Below, one piece after another: positions 18,653 to 27,800 of a stretch of DNA of 32,476 nt. Made by a program: the position numbers and the translations under genes. Every line of letters begins with the position of its first letter. Position 1 is the stretch's first letter. The notes under the pieces are model-generated. The model saw nothing but the letters and a program-made list of their open reading frames with translations. It had not been told where the DNA came from and searched no databases. This DNA comes from a bacterium. GTDB lineage: Bacteria > Omnitrophota > Gorgyraeia > Gygaellales > Profunditerraquicolaceae. The stretch lies in the NCBI GenBank assembly GCA_021813045.1, contig JAKAMF010000003.1, positions 1 through 32,476 of the forward strand, given 5' to 3'.

Positions 18653-19261
18653 ATGCAAGAAATACTTAAGCCATACCTGTTAACTTTTATCCCGATTTTT
18701 GTCGCGGTGGACATTATCGGCACAATACCTTTGTTCATCGGCCTGGTGGAAGGCGCTGGCAAGACCCAAAGGCATAAGGTAATTGTCGATTCCGTAAGCA
18801 CTGCCACGGCAATGGCGATCATCTTTATGTTTTTCGGCAAGCTGATCTTCGGCTTATTAGGCATTACCATCGCCGACTTTCAAATCGCCGGCGGCGCGCT
18901 GCTTTTTGTAATTGCCTTAAAGCTACTTTTACCCGGCAGCCACAAATCATCACTTGCTGACGGACACGATAAACAAGTAGGCATCTTCCCCTTAGGCACG
19001 CCTTTAATTACCGGTCCGGCTGTCTTAACCACAACCTTGATCATGCTTGATTCCTATGGCTGGATGCCGACTTTTATCTCTTTGATTGTAAATATGTTTA
19101 TCGCCTGGCTGGCCTTAGCCAAAGCTGATTTCATCATGAAAGTCTTCGGCCAGGCCGGTACGCGCGCATTTTCTAAAGTAATGTTTATTCTGCTGGCGGC
19201 GATCAGCATTATGATGATCCGTAAAGGCGTTTTCGGAATCATTGCAACGGCGGTAAAATGA
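18653..19261 (+). CDS. MarC family integral membrane protein
   Basis: Six-TM pattern; VDIIGTIPLFIGLVEG; PLGTPLITGPAVLTTTLIM. Confidence 0.85.
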   Translation: MQEILKPYLLTFIPIFVAVDIIGTIPLFIGLVEGAGKTQRHKVIVDSVSTATAMAIIFMFFGKLIFGLLGITIADFQIAGGALLFVIALKLLLPGSHKSSLADGHDKQVGIFPLGTPLITGPAVLTTTLIMLDSYGWMPTFISLIVNMFIAWLALAKADFIMKVFGQAGTRAFSKVMFILLAAISIMMIRKGVFGIIATAVK

Positions 19262-20487
19262 GCACAAAAAATGTCCTAACCTATATCATGGCTGGCGGCA
19301 AAGGAGAGCGGCTCCTGCCTTTGACCAAAGACCGTACCAAACCGGCGGTGCCGTTCGGCGGAATTTACCGGATTATCGATTTTACCTTAAGCAACTGCAT
19401 TAATTCCGGCCTGCGCCATATTTACGTACTCACCCAATATAAATCAGAGTCTTTACAAAAACACATCCGCTTAGGCTGGAATATCCTGCCGTCTGAACTC
19501 GGCCAGTATATTGAACTTTTGCCGGCGCAGCAGAGAATCAGCGATACCTGGTATTTAGGCACTGCCGACGCGATTTTTCAAAATCTTTATACGCTAGAAA
19601 GCGAAAAACCGGATGACGTATTAATTCTCGCCGGGGATCATATCTATAAAATGAACTACTACAATTTATTGAATTATCATCGCCAATCAGAAGCGGAACT
19701 CACGGTCGGCGTAGTGGAAATAGAAAAAGAAAGGGCCTCGCAATTAGGCGTAGTAGTAGTTGATGATTCCGGCCGGGTAACCGGCTTCGAAGAAAAACCC
19801 AAGCAACCCAAGACCATTCCCGGCAACCCGAATAAAATTTACGCCTCCATGGGTATTTATGTTTTTAAACGCCAGGCCCTGGAAAGCCAATTGCACGAAA
19901 ACGCCAAGAATCAGCACTCGCAGCACGACTTTGGCAAAGATATCATTCCGCAGATGCTTAAAAAAGGAACGAAAATTGCCGCTTATAACTTCATCGACGA
20001 GAATAAAAAAGAGGCGAAATACTGGCGCGATATCGGAACCCTTGACGCTTATTATGCGGCGAATATGGACCTGGTCAGCGTTGACCCGGAATTTAACCTC
20101 TATGACCGCGAATGGCCGATCAGAACCTATCAAGAGCAGTTTCCGCCGGCAAAAACCGTATTCTCCGGAGAAGAAATCACCGGTAGAGTCGGACTGGTGC
20201 TTGATTCTATGGTCGCTTCCGGATGTATTATCAGCGGCGGCAAAATCCAGCGCTCGGTGCTTTCTCCCAATGTGCGCGTGAACAGCTACGCCCAAGTTTA
20301 CGATTCCATACTTATGGAAGGGGTAAATGTCGGGCGGCACGCCAAGATCAAACGCGCGATCATCGATAAGGATATTTCTATTCCGCAGGGCATGGTCATT
20401 GGTTATGACCCGATAGAAGATAAAAAAAGGTTCTTTGTCAGCGAAGAAGGAATTGTGGTAGTCGCCAAAGGCACGGAAATCAAATGA
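19258..20487 (+). CDS. glgC: Glucose-1-phosphate adenylyltransferase
   Basis: YIMAGGKGERLLPLTKDRTKPAVPFGGIYRIIDFTLSNCINSG; LILAGDHIYKMNY; YWRDIGTLDAYY. Confidence 0.95.
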   Translation: MSTKNVLTYIMAGGKGERLLPLTKDRTKPAVPFGGIYRIIDFTLSNCINSGLRHIYVLTQYKSESLQKHIRLGWNILPSELGQYIELLPAQQRISDTWYLGTADAIFQNLYTLESEKPDDVLILAGDHIYKMNYYNLLNYHRQSEAELTVGVVEIEKERASQLGVVVVDDSGRVTGFEEKPKQPKTIPGNPNKIYASMGIYVFKRQALESQLHENAKNQHSQHDFGKDIIPQMLKKGTKIAAYNFIDENKKEAKYWRDIGTLDAYYAANMDLVSVDPEFNLYDREWPIRTYQEQFPPAKTVFSGEEITGRVGLVLDSMVASGCIISGGKIQRSVLSPNVRVNSYAQVYDSILMEGVNVGRHAKIKRAIIDKDISIPQGMVIGYDPIEDKKRFFVSEEGIVVVAKGTEIK

Positions 20488-20933
20488 TCAGAAAAGCAAA
20501 AATCAAAGACATAAAACAAATTCAGGCGCTGATCAATAATTTCGCTAAAAAAGACCTTATGCTGCCGCGTTCTCTAAACGAGCTTTACGAAAATATCCGC
20601 GATTTCTGGGTTAACGAAGAAAACCGTAAAATTTTAGGGTGTGCCGCGCTACATGTTTCCTGGCAGGACTTAGCCGAAATAAAATCACTGGCGGTTGCTA
20701 AAAACAAACAGAAGAAGGGGATCGGAAAAGAATTAATCCGCTCATGCTTAAAAGAAGCCGGGGAATTAGGCGCAAAAAAGATTTTTGTTCTTACTTATAA
20801 ACCAAAATATTTCCAAAAGTTCGGGTTTCGCCGCATCAAGCACGCAAAGCTTCCCCACAAAGTCTGGGCAGAATGCATCAACTGCCACAAATTCAGCGAC
20901 TGCCAGGAGATCGCCCTAATAAAAAACTTGTAA
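20484..20933 (+). CDS. GNAT family N-acetyltransferase (ArgA-like)
   Basis: IRKAKIKDIKQIQALINNFA...MLPRSLNELYENIRDF; EIKSLAVAKNKQKKGIGKELI; YFQKFGFRRI. Confidence 0.8.
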   Translation: MIRKAKIKDIKQIQALINNFAKKDLMLPRSLNELYENIRDFWVNEENRKILGCAALHVSWQDLAEIKSLAVAKNKQKKGIGKELIRSCLKEAGELGAKKIFVLTYKPKYFQKFGFRRIKHAKLPHKVWAECINCHKFSDCQEIALIKNL

Positions 20934-20986
20934 AATAATTTGTTTATGCTAATATATTCTGGTTTTTAAAAAGCCAAGGAGGAAAT

Positions 20987-22138
20987 ATGGACTATTTATT
21001 GACTGACGAACAAAAAATGATCAAAGAGCTGGCGCATAAGATTGCCGAAGAAAAAATCCGGCCGGTAGCGGCTAAATATGACGCAAGCGAAGAATACCCC
21101 TGGGATGTAATTAAGGTAATTGCCGAGTCAGATTTGTTCGGCTTATTTATCCCTGAAGAATACGGCGGGATGGGAGTCAATGTATTCAATCTCTGCCTGG
21201 CCACCGAAGAGATGTCCCGCGCCTGCGGCGGCATCGCGGTTTGCTATGCGGCTTCGGCCTTGGGCACTTTCCCGATCGTGCTCTTTGGCAATGACGAACA
21301 AAAGAAAAAATATTTGCCGGATTTAGCTCGCGGCAAAAAAGTCGCGGCCTTTGGCATTACCGAACCGGAAGCCGGTTCAGACGCCTCGGCAATCAAAACC
21401 ACAGCTAAAAAAGTCGGCGATCATTATGTTTTAAACGGGCTGAAGCATTTTATTACCAATGGCGGAGACGCGGAAACCTATGTAGTTATCGCGATGACCG
21501 ATAAAAATAAAGGCGCGCGCGGCGCGTCGGCTTTTATCGTAGAAAAAGGCACTCCCGGATTTACCTTTGGCAAAAAAGAAGATAAATTCGGTATTCGCGC
21601 TTCTTCCACCCGCGAATTGATTTTTACCGACTGCAAGATCCCTGCGGAAAATTTGCTCGCCAAAGAAGGCATGGGCTTTATCGTAACCATGCGCACCTTT
21701 GACATGTCGCGTCCGGGCGTAGCCGCTCAGGCGCTGGGCATTGGCCAAGGCGCTTTGGAATTAGCCGTCAAATACGCCAAAGAAAGGCACCAATTCGGAA
21801 AATCGATTTCCAGTTTTCAGGGAATCCAATGGATGCTGGCAGATATGGCCACGGAAATTGAAGCTGCCCGGGCATTGGTCTATGCTACCGCAAAGATGGT
21901 TGATGCCGGAGTAAAAGACGTTGCCAAAGGCTCAGCCATGGCTAAGATGTACGCTTCTGATGTAGCCATGAAAGTTACCGTCGACGCCTTACAGATCTTC
22001 GGCGGCTATGGCTATATGAAAGATTACCCAATTGAAAAATATGTGCGCGACGCCAAAATCACCCAGATCTACGAAGGGACCAATCAGATCCAAAGAGGCA
22101 TCATCGCGCTGCAAATAATTAAGGAATTAGCCAAATAA
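20987..22138 (+). CDS. Acyl-CoA dehydrogenase (short/butyryl-CoA type)
   Basis: [42 protein letters not shown]; catalytic-Glu motif [16 protein letters not shown]. Confidence 0.93.
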   Translation: MDYLLTDEQKMIKELAHKIAEEKIRPVAAKYDASEEYPWDVIKVIAESDLFGLFIPEEYGGMGVNVFNLCLATEEMSRACGGIAVCYAASALGTFPIVLFGNDEQKKKYLPDLARGKKVAAFGITEPEAGSDASAIKTTAKKVGDHYVLNGLKHFITNGGDAETYVVIAMTDKNKGARGASAFIVEKGTPGFTFGKKEDKFGIRASSTRELIFTDCKIPAENLLAKEGMGFIVTMRTFDMSRPGVAAQALGIGQGALELAVKYAKERHQFGKSISSFQGIQWMLADMATEIEAARALVYATAKMVDAGVKDVAKGSAMAKMYASDVAMKVTVDALQIFGGYGYMKDYPIEKYVRDAKITQIYEGTNQIQRGIIALQIIKELAK

Positions 22139-22920
22139 TGAATATCATCGTCTGCATAAAACAGGTTCCGGAAACTACCGAAGTAAGGATTAATCCGGAG
22201 ACCAATACCTTGATCCGTGAAGGGGTAAAATCAATCATCAATCCCTTTGACATGTACGCGATCGAAGAAGCCGTGCGGCTGAAAGAAAAATTCGGCGGCA
22301 AGGCAATTGCTTTAACCATGGGCCCGCCGCAGGCTGAGGCGGCTTTAAGGGAAGCGATCTCCATGGGTATTGACGAAGGATATCTGGTTTGCGACCGCGC
22401 CTTTGCCGGCAGCGACACCTGGGCAACCAGCTACACCTTAGCCGGCGCGATTAAAAAAATCGGGCAGTTTGATTTGATCATCTGCGGAAAACAAGCCTCA
22501 GACGGCGACACAGCACAAGTCGGCCCCGGCATTGCCACGCATTTGGACCTGCCGCAAGTAACCTATGTTAAAAAGGTAGAAGAAGCAACTGCTACTTCGC
22601 TGACATTAGAAAGAATGATGGAGGAGGGCTTTGAAATTATTCAAACACCCTTGCCTTGTTTAATTACCGTAGTTAAAGAAATTAACGAACCGCGCATTCC
22701 TTCTTTAAAAGGAATGATGCGCGCCAAAAGCGCTAAGATTACCGCTTTAGGACAAAAAGATTTAGACCTTGACCCGCAGTCAATCGGGCTTTGCGGCTCG
22801 CCCACGCAGGTAGTAAAAATTTTTACTCCGCCCCAGCGGGTAGGCGGCCAGATTTTAAACGGAGAACCGGAAGAAGTCGCGGAAAAACTGGTAAAATTAA
22901 TTAAGGACGAAATCCACTAA
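22138..22920 (+). CDS. etfB: Electron transfer flavoprotein beta subunit
   Basis: [71 protein letters not shown]. Confidence 0.93.
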   Translation: MNIIVCIKQVPETTEVRINPETNTLIREGVKSIINPFDMYAIEEAVRLKEKFGGKAIALTMGPPQAEAALREAISMGIDEGYLVCDRAFAGSDTWATSYTLAGAIKKIGQFDLIICGKQASDGDTAQVGPGIATHLDLPQVTYVKKVEEATATSLTLERMMEEGFEIIQTPLPCLITVVKEINEPRIPSLKGMMRAKSAKITALGQKDLDLDPQSIGLCGSPTQVVKIFTPPQRVGGQILNGEPEEVAEKLVKLIKDEIH

Positions 22921-24122
22921 TGTCTATTCAAATCATTATTGAAAAATGCACCGGCTGCACCTTATGCGTCAAGGCCTGCCCGTTTGATGCCATCCGCATA
23001 ATGGATAAAAAAGCATTTATTGATTTAAATAAATGCACGCTCTGCGGAGCCTGTAAAGACGCCTGTAAATTTAAAGCCGTGCTTTTAGAAAAAACTCCCG
23101 CTGTTTGCGCGGTTCCGGATATTAAAGATTACAAGGGAATCTGGGTTTTTATTGAACAAAAAAACGGCAAGGTGCAATCGGTAGCTTATGAACTCTTAGG
23201 CAAAGCCCAGGAATTGGCTAAAAAACTTAACTGCCAGGTAAGCGGGGTACTCATCGGCAATAACCTCGGTAATCAACTAGACGAATTAATCTGGCAGGGC
23301 GCGGATAATATCTATTTGGTCGAAGCGCCGGAAATCGCTAATTTTCAGGATGAGCCATATACGAATATCCTTGTTGAATTAATCAAAAAATATAAGCCGG
23401 AAATTTTACTTTGCGGGGCAACATCGATTGGCAGGTCATTGATCGCCAGAGTGGCGATTAAAATCAAGGCCGGTTTAACCGCTGACTGCACCGGATTGGA
23501 TATTGACCCGGAAAAGAAAATTCTTTTACAAACCCGCCCGGCGTTCGGCGGCAATATTATGGCCACGATTATCAGCCCGAATTACCGCCCGCAGATGGCC
23601 ACCGTGCGGCATAAGGTAATGCAGCCAATGGCGGCGGATAAACGCAGAAAAGGAAAAATCATTAAAGAAACTTTTGACAGCTCGCTTTATGCTTCACGCA
23701 CAAAACTTTTAGATATTGTTGAAGAAATTGAATCGTTAGTTAATTTGGCGGAAGCGGATATTATTGTCTCCGGGGGCAGAGGCATGGGCAATGCGGAGAA
23801 TTTTAAGCTTCTGGAAGACTTTGCGCATGTCTTAGGCGCGGCAGTCGGATCATCACGCGCCGCGGTTGACTCCGGCTGGATGCCCTACTCGCACCAGGTC
23901 GGGCAGACCGGCAGGACAGTAGCGCCCAAAATATATTTTGCCTGCGGCATTTCCGGCCAGATCCAGCACATAGTCGGCATGTCCAGCTCAAAAATCATTA
24001 TTGCGATCAACAAAGACCCGGAAGCCCCAATCTTTAAATACGCTACTTACGGCATAGTCGGAGATCTCTTTCAAATTATCCCGGCCTTAACGAAAAAATT
24101 TAAAGAAACCTTAAAAAAATAA
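22920..24122 (+). CDS. etfA: Electron transfer flavoprotein alpha subunit with N-terminal 2x[4Fe-4S] ferredoxin domain
   Basis: [13 protein letters not shown] and [13 protein letters not shown] in the first 45 residues; C-terminal FAD domain [68 protein letters not shown]. Confidence 0.95.
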   Translation: MSIQIIIEKCTGCTLCVKACPFDAIRIMDKKAFIDLNKCTLCGACKDACKFKAVLLEKTPAVCAVPDIKDYKGIWVFIEQKNGKVQSVAYELLGKAQELAKKLNCQVSGVLIGNNLGNQLDELIWQGADNIYLVEAPEIANFQDEPYTNILVELIKKYKPEILLCGATSIGRSLIARVAIKIKAGLTADCTGLDIDPEKKILLQTRPAFGGNIMATIISPNYRPQMATVRHKVMQPMAADKRRKGKIIKETFDSSLYASRTKLLDIVEEIESLVNLAEADIIVSGGRGMGNAENFKLLEDFAHVLGAAVGSSRAAVDSGWMPYSHQVGQTGRTVAPKIYFACGISGQIQHIVGMSSSKIIIAINKDPEAPIFKYATYGIVGDLFQIIPALTKKFKETLKK

Positions 24123-24126
24123 AATA

Positions 24127-24153
24127 TTGACATTTTGGTATTTGTAGTATAAT
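24127..24153 (+). promoter_or_regulatory. Candidate promoter for the micro-ORF/attenuator locus
   Basis: TTGACA (24127-24132) and TATAAT (24148-24153); both perfect consensus but with a short 15-nt spacer. Confidence 0.55.
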
Positions 24154-24195
24154 AACACTGTAAGCATTAGCAAACCTCCAACAGGAGACCAAGCT

Positions 24196-24222
24196 ATGCG
24201 TGTACAGAAAAGAAAAATCTAA
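24196..24222 (+). CDS. Putative 8-aa leader ORF (MRVQKRKI)
   Basis: GGAG 8 nt upstream of ATG; ATG CGT GTA CAG AAA AGA AAA ATC TAA. The stop codon overlaps the 5' edge of the terminator stem. Confidence 0.4.
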   Translation: MRVQKRKI

Positions 24223-24256
24223 AAAGGCAATTCTCGAAAGGGAATTGCCTTTTTTT
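24221..24256 (+). terminator. Intrinsic terminator / attenuator
   Basis: AAAAAGGCAATTC-tcgaaagg-GAATTGCCTTTTTTT. Confidence 0.88.
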
Positions 24257-24322
24257 GTCGCCGCAGAAGGCGGCGCACCGGCCGATCCGATAAGGCCGGG
24301 TGCATGAAAGGAGGTAAAGCCA

Positions 24323-24382
24323 ATGTGTAAATCATGCGGATGTAGCCCTAAGAAAAAGGCTAAAAAGAAAAAGAAAAAATAA
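24323..24382 (+). CDS. 19-aa Cys/Lys micropeptide MCKSCGCSPKKKAKKKKKK
   Basis: AAAGGAGGT 8 nt upstream of the ATG; CxxCxC followed by a polylysine tail; followed by an AGGGAGG-preceded ORF at 24401. Confidence 0.5.
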   Translation: MCKSCGCSPKKKAKKKKKK

Positions 24383-24400
24383 AAAAGGGAGGACTTAGGG

Positions 24401-24730
24401 ATGATAAAAAACAGAGTATTTCCCGTAGCATTGGATGAAAAAGAATCTTTCCGCCAGTTTGCCGAACGGCTTACCGGCTGGGAAGTCAAAGACAGCCACA
24501 TCAGAAAAATAAAAGTCCGCTCCTTCAGTGACCGTATTAAACGCCAAATCAGTTCCGATATCTGCGTAGGCCAGGAATTAGATAATAATCTTTCTAACAT
24601 ACCCGGCGAGCCGGTTTTAGCGATTTTTGAATCCAAAGAATACCTGGTAATTACTCCGGATAAAAGCAACCTTAAGGCAACGGTCTATCTTTTTGACCAG
24701 TCCGAAGTATTAGGCATAGAAAAAGAATAA
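24401..24730 (+). CDS. Hypothetical protein, 109 aa
   Basis: Good ribosome binding site (GGGAGG), coding-like composition; no family recognised. Confidence 0.65.
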   Translation: MIKNRVFPVALDEKESFRQFAERLTGWEVKDSHIRKIKVRSFSDRIKRQISSDICVGQELDNNLSNIPGEPVLAIFESKEYLVITPDKSNLKATVYLFDQSEVLGIEKE

Positions 24731-24795
24731 TTTTTACTTTTCTTTAATCCAACTAAGACAAGAGGGTTGTTTTGTCTTTATAAAATTATTTTTTA

Positions 24796-24823
24796 TTGAC
24801 TGTTAATCTGGTTATGTTATCAT
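24796..24823 (+). promoter_or_regulatory. Promoter of smc
   Basis: TTGACT (24796-24801), N16, TATCAT (24818-24823), 7 nt before ATG 24831. Confidence 0.6.
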
Positions 24824-24830
24824 TAATGCC

Positions 24831-27800
24831 ATGTATTTTAAAAAATTAGAGCTTATCGGCTTCAAGTCGTTCTGCAATAAAACCACTCTGCATTTCGAGC
24901 CGGGGATTACCGCGATAGTCGGCCCGAATGGCTGCGGCAAAAGCAACATTTTTGATTCTATCCGCTGGGTTCTCGGCGAACAATCCGTAAAATCACTGCG
25001 CGGCTCAAGCATGGAAGATGTAATCTTCAACGGTACGGACACCAAAGAGCCGGTAGGCATGGCCGAAGTAAGCTTAACTTTCGATAATACCAATAAATTT
25101 TTCCCCGTAGAAAGCGAAGAAGTAACTATTTCCCGCCGTATTTTCCGCTCCGGAGAAAGTGAATACCTGCTGAACAAAACCCAGGTCCGCTTAAAAGACA
25201 TTATGGATATCCTGCTCGGCACGGGTATCGGCGCAGAGAGTTATTCGATCGTCCCGCAGGGAAAAATCGACATGATCCTCAGTTCGCGGCCGGAAGACCG
25301 GCGGCTGATTTTTGACGAAGCCAGCGGTATCACTAAATATAAGGCGCAAAAAAGAGAAGCCTTGCGCCGCCTGGAAGAAACCGAACAAAATTTACTCCGG
25401 GTCAATGATATTATTACCGAAGTAAAGCGGCAGATCGGCTCACTGGAAAGACAGGCTAATAAAGCCCGCAAATATAAAGACGCTTTTGAAGAATTAAAAA
25501 ATAAAGAGTTAGTTTTAGGCGTTTTGCAAAAAAATGAAATCAATAAATTAAAGATCCAGATCGCAGAAAACATCAGCGCGCTCACCCAGGAAGAAAACCG
25601 GTTAAGCCAAATAATCAAAGAACAGGAAGACGGTATTTCCGGCTCGCAAACAGAATTAAAAAACCTGGAAGAACAAATTTTAAGCTCTCGCACGCAATTA
25701 ATTACCCTGGAAAACTTAATTACCCGCAGCAAAGAGCGCATTGAATTAAACAAAGAAAGAATGAACGAACTGGACACCAACAAAACATCTTTGGCTGCAC
25801 AAGCAGAACAATCAAAAAGCCGGCTTTTAACTGACGGAGAAAAAATAAACCTGCTGCGCCTGGAATATGCTAATCTTAAAAATAATATTGAATCCAAATC
25901 CGCGATTTTTAAAGAAAAGGAATTACTCTTAAATAACATTGCCGAAGCAATAAAATTATCCCTGGAAAACATTGCTTCCGGAAAAAAGTCAATTCTGGAT
26001 ATTCTCACTAAAATCACCCACACCAAGAACGAATTAACCGATTGCAATTCTAAACAGCAAATCCAGCAGGCCCGTAAAAAACGCTTGGAAATCGAACGGG
26101 CAAAAATAAACGAGGAGAAGGCGTCAGCCGAAGCATCGCTTGCCGCCACCAAACAGGAACTAGACCAGATTAACGCGGGATACGAAACTATCAGTTCTAA
26201 AACATCCTCGCTAAAAAATGCGCTGGAAGAAGAAAAAAACTCCTTAAAGAACCTTGGGCAAATCATCGAAGAACTGGCAAAACAAAAACTTACCTTAGAA
26301 TCGCAAAAACAATTTATCCAGGAACTGCGCACTAAGTATGATGATATCAGCGAAACAATGAACGCAGTAATCTATCTGGATAAGCTGCCTAATGAAAAAA
26401 TTAGCGGCCTGGTAGTAAGGATTACTGACAGCGCTAATCAACCGAACCATGAAAATAACTACCAGCTCAAGGTTTCCGGCGAAGCTAAGCCGTTTGACTT
26501 AGATACACAAAAAATCGCGGAAAGAATCCTGAGCCTGGAAGAAAAAATCAACGCTTTAAAAAATAACCAAACCGATAAGCAAACCACAATCTCCAACCAG
26601 GAAAACCAGCTAAACGCCCTGCATGATGAGCTGCGCGCTCAAGAAATAATCCTGGCCAATAAAAAAGCCTCTTATCAAGTTAACCTCGACCAGTTCAACC
26701 GGCTAAACGAAGAATATACTTTAGCTAACTTGGAATTAGAAGAGGTTGAAACAGATTTAATTGCCATAGGCCAGAAGAATACCGCTTTACAAGCCCAGCT
26801 TAACGAATTGGATAACCAGCAAAAAACTAAAGAAAGCCTGATCACCAATGAACAAAATAATATTTCTATCAACAATAGCCAAAAAGAAGGGGCGCTGGTT
26901 ATTATTACCCAGATCAAAACCGAACTTGAGGCGTTGACTAAACGGATTAATTCCGATGATATAAACTTAAAGGCGCTGGAAGAAAGATATAACCAGGACA
27001 AAGAAAGCGTCTCGAATATTGAAACGCAAATTAACGACTGCGCGGCCAAACATAAAATATTAGAGGCGGAAAACGAAGAATTGGGCAATAAAATCGTCCA
27101 GACCAACCTGGATATCGTTGACCAAAGCACTTCGCTTAAAGAAACTGAAGCTAAATTTAAAGGCATCTCTTCCGGCATTAGCGAGATTATCAAACGGATA
27201 GACACGGATAAACAATCCCTGGACAGCCTAAAAAACAGAACCTACCAGCTGCAAATGCAGGATAAAGACGCGCAATATAAGTACCTGGCCCTGAGCGAGC
27301 GCCTGGCGCAAGCCTATAAGATCGACCTGGAACAACTAAACGAGACATCCCTGCTAGACGTTGACCTGCAGCAGATTAACCTTGAGATACTCTCTGAAGA
27401 AATTAACCGTATGAAAGACAGGGTGAATTCTTACGGCTCGGTAAACCTGGTGGCAATTGAAGAATACGACGAATTAAAGAAACGCTATGACTTTCTTACC
27501 CAACAACAAACCGACCTGGTCACAGCCAAAGAATCCCTGCGCGAAGCGATCAATAAAATCAACCGCACCACTAAACAAATGTTTTTAGAAACGTTTGAAA
27601 AGGTGCGCGTGGAATTCCGCAATTATTTCAAACTCTTATTTAACGGCGGAGACGCGCAGGTCTACCTGATCGATGAACAGGACCCGCTGGAATCCGGCAT
27701 AGAAATTATCTGCCGGCCTCCGGGTAAAAAACTGCAGAATGTCCTGCTTTTATCGGGCGGTGAAAAATCAATGTCAGCTATCGCATTGATCTTCGCGATC

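Noticed and set aside
19744-20340. 198-aa minus-strand ORF antisense to glgC
   Set aside because: Fully inside glgC coding sequence, no recognisable motifs.
24259-24322. Known riboswitch ahead of the micropeptide
   Set aside because: Could not match consensus of any riboswitch class I know; left as an unclassified structured element.
24304-24330. Alternative 8-aa ORF MKGGKANV starting at ATG 24304
   Set aside because: Has no SD of its own and is built from the SD region of the better-supported MCKSCGC ORF.
24100-24669. 189-aa minus-strand ORF across the attenuator locus
   Set aside because: Runs through promoter, terminator and RBS-bearing + strand ORFs; poly-Phe from the antisense of lysine codons.
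24755-24778. Possible terminator AAGACAA...TTGTCTT after the 109-aa gene
   Set aside because: Only a 7-bp AT-rich stem with a 10-nt loop and no clean T tract; too weak to call.
25241-26332. 363-aa minus-strand ORF antisense to smc
   Set aside because: Ser/Phe/Leu-rich mirror of the coiled-coil coding strand with no family signature; the + strand SMC explains the region.
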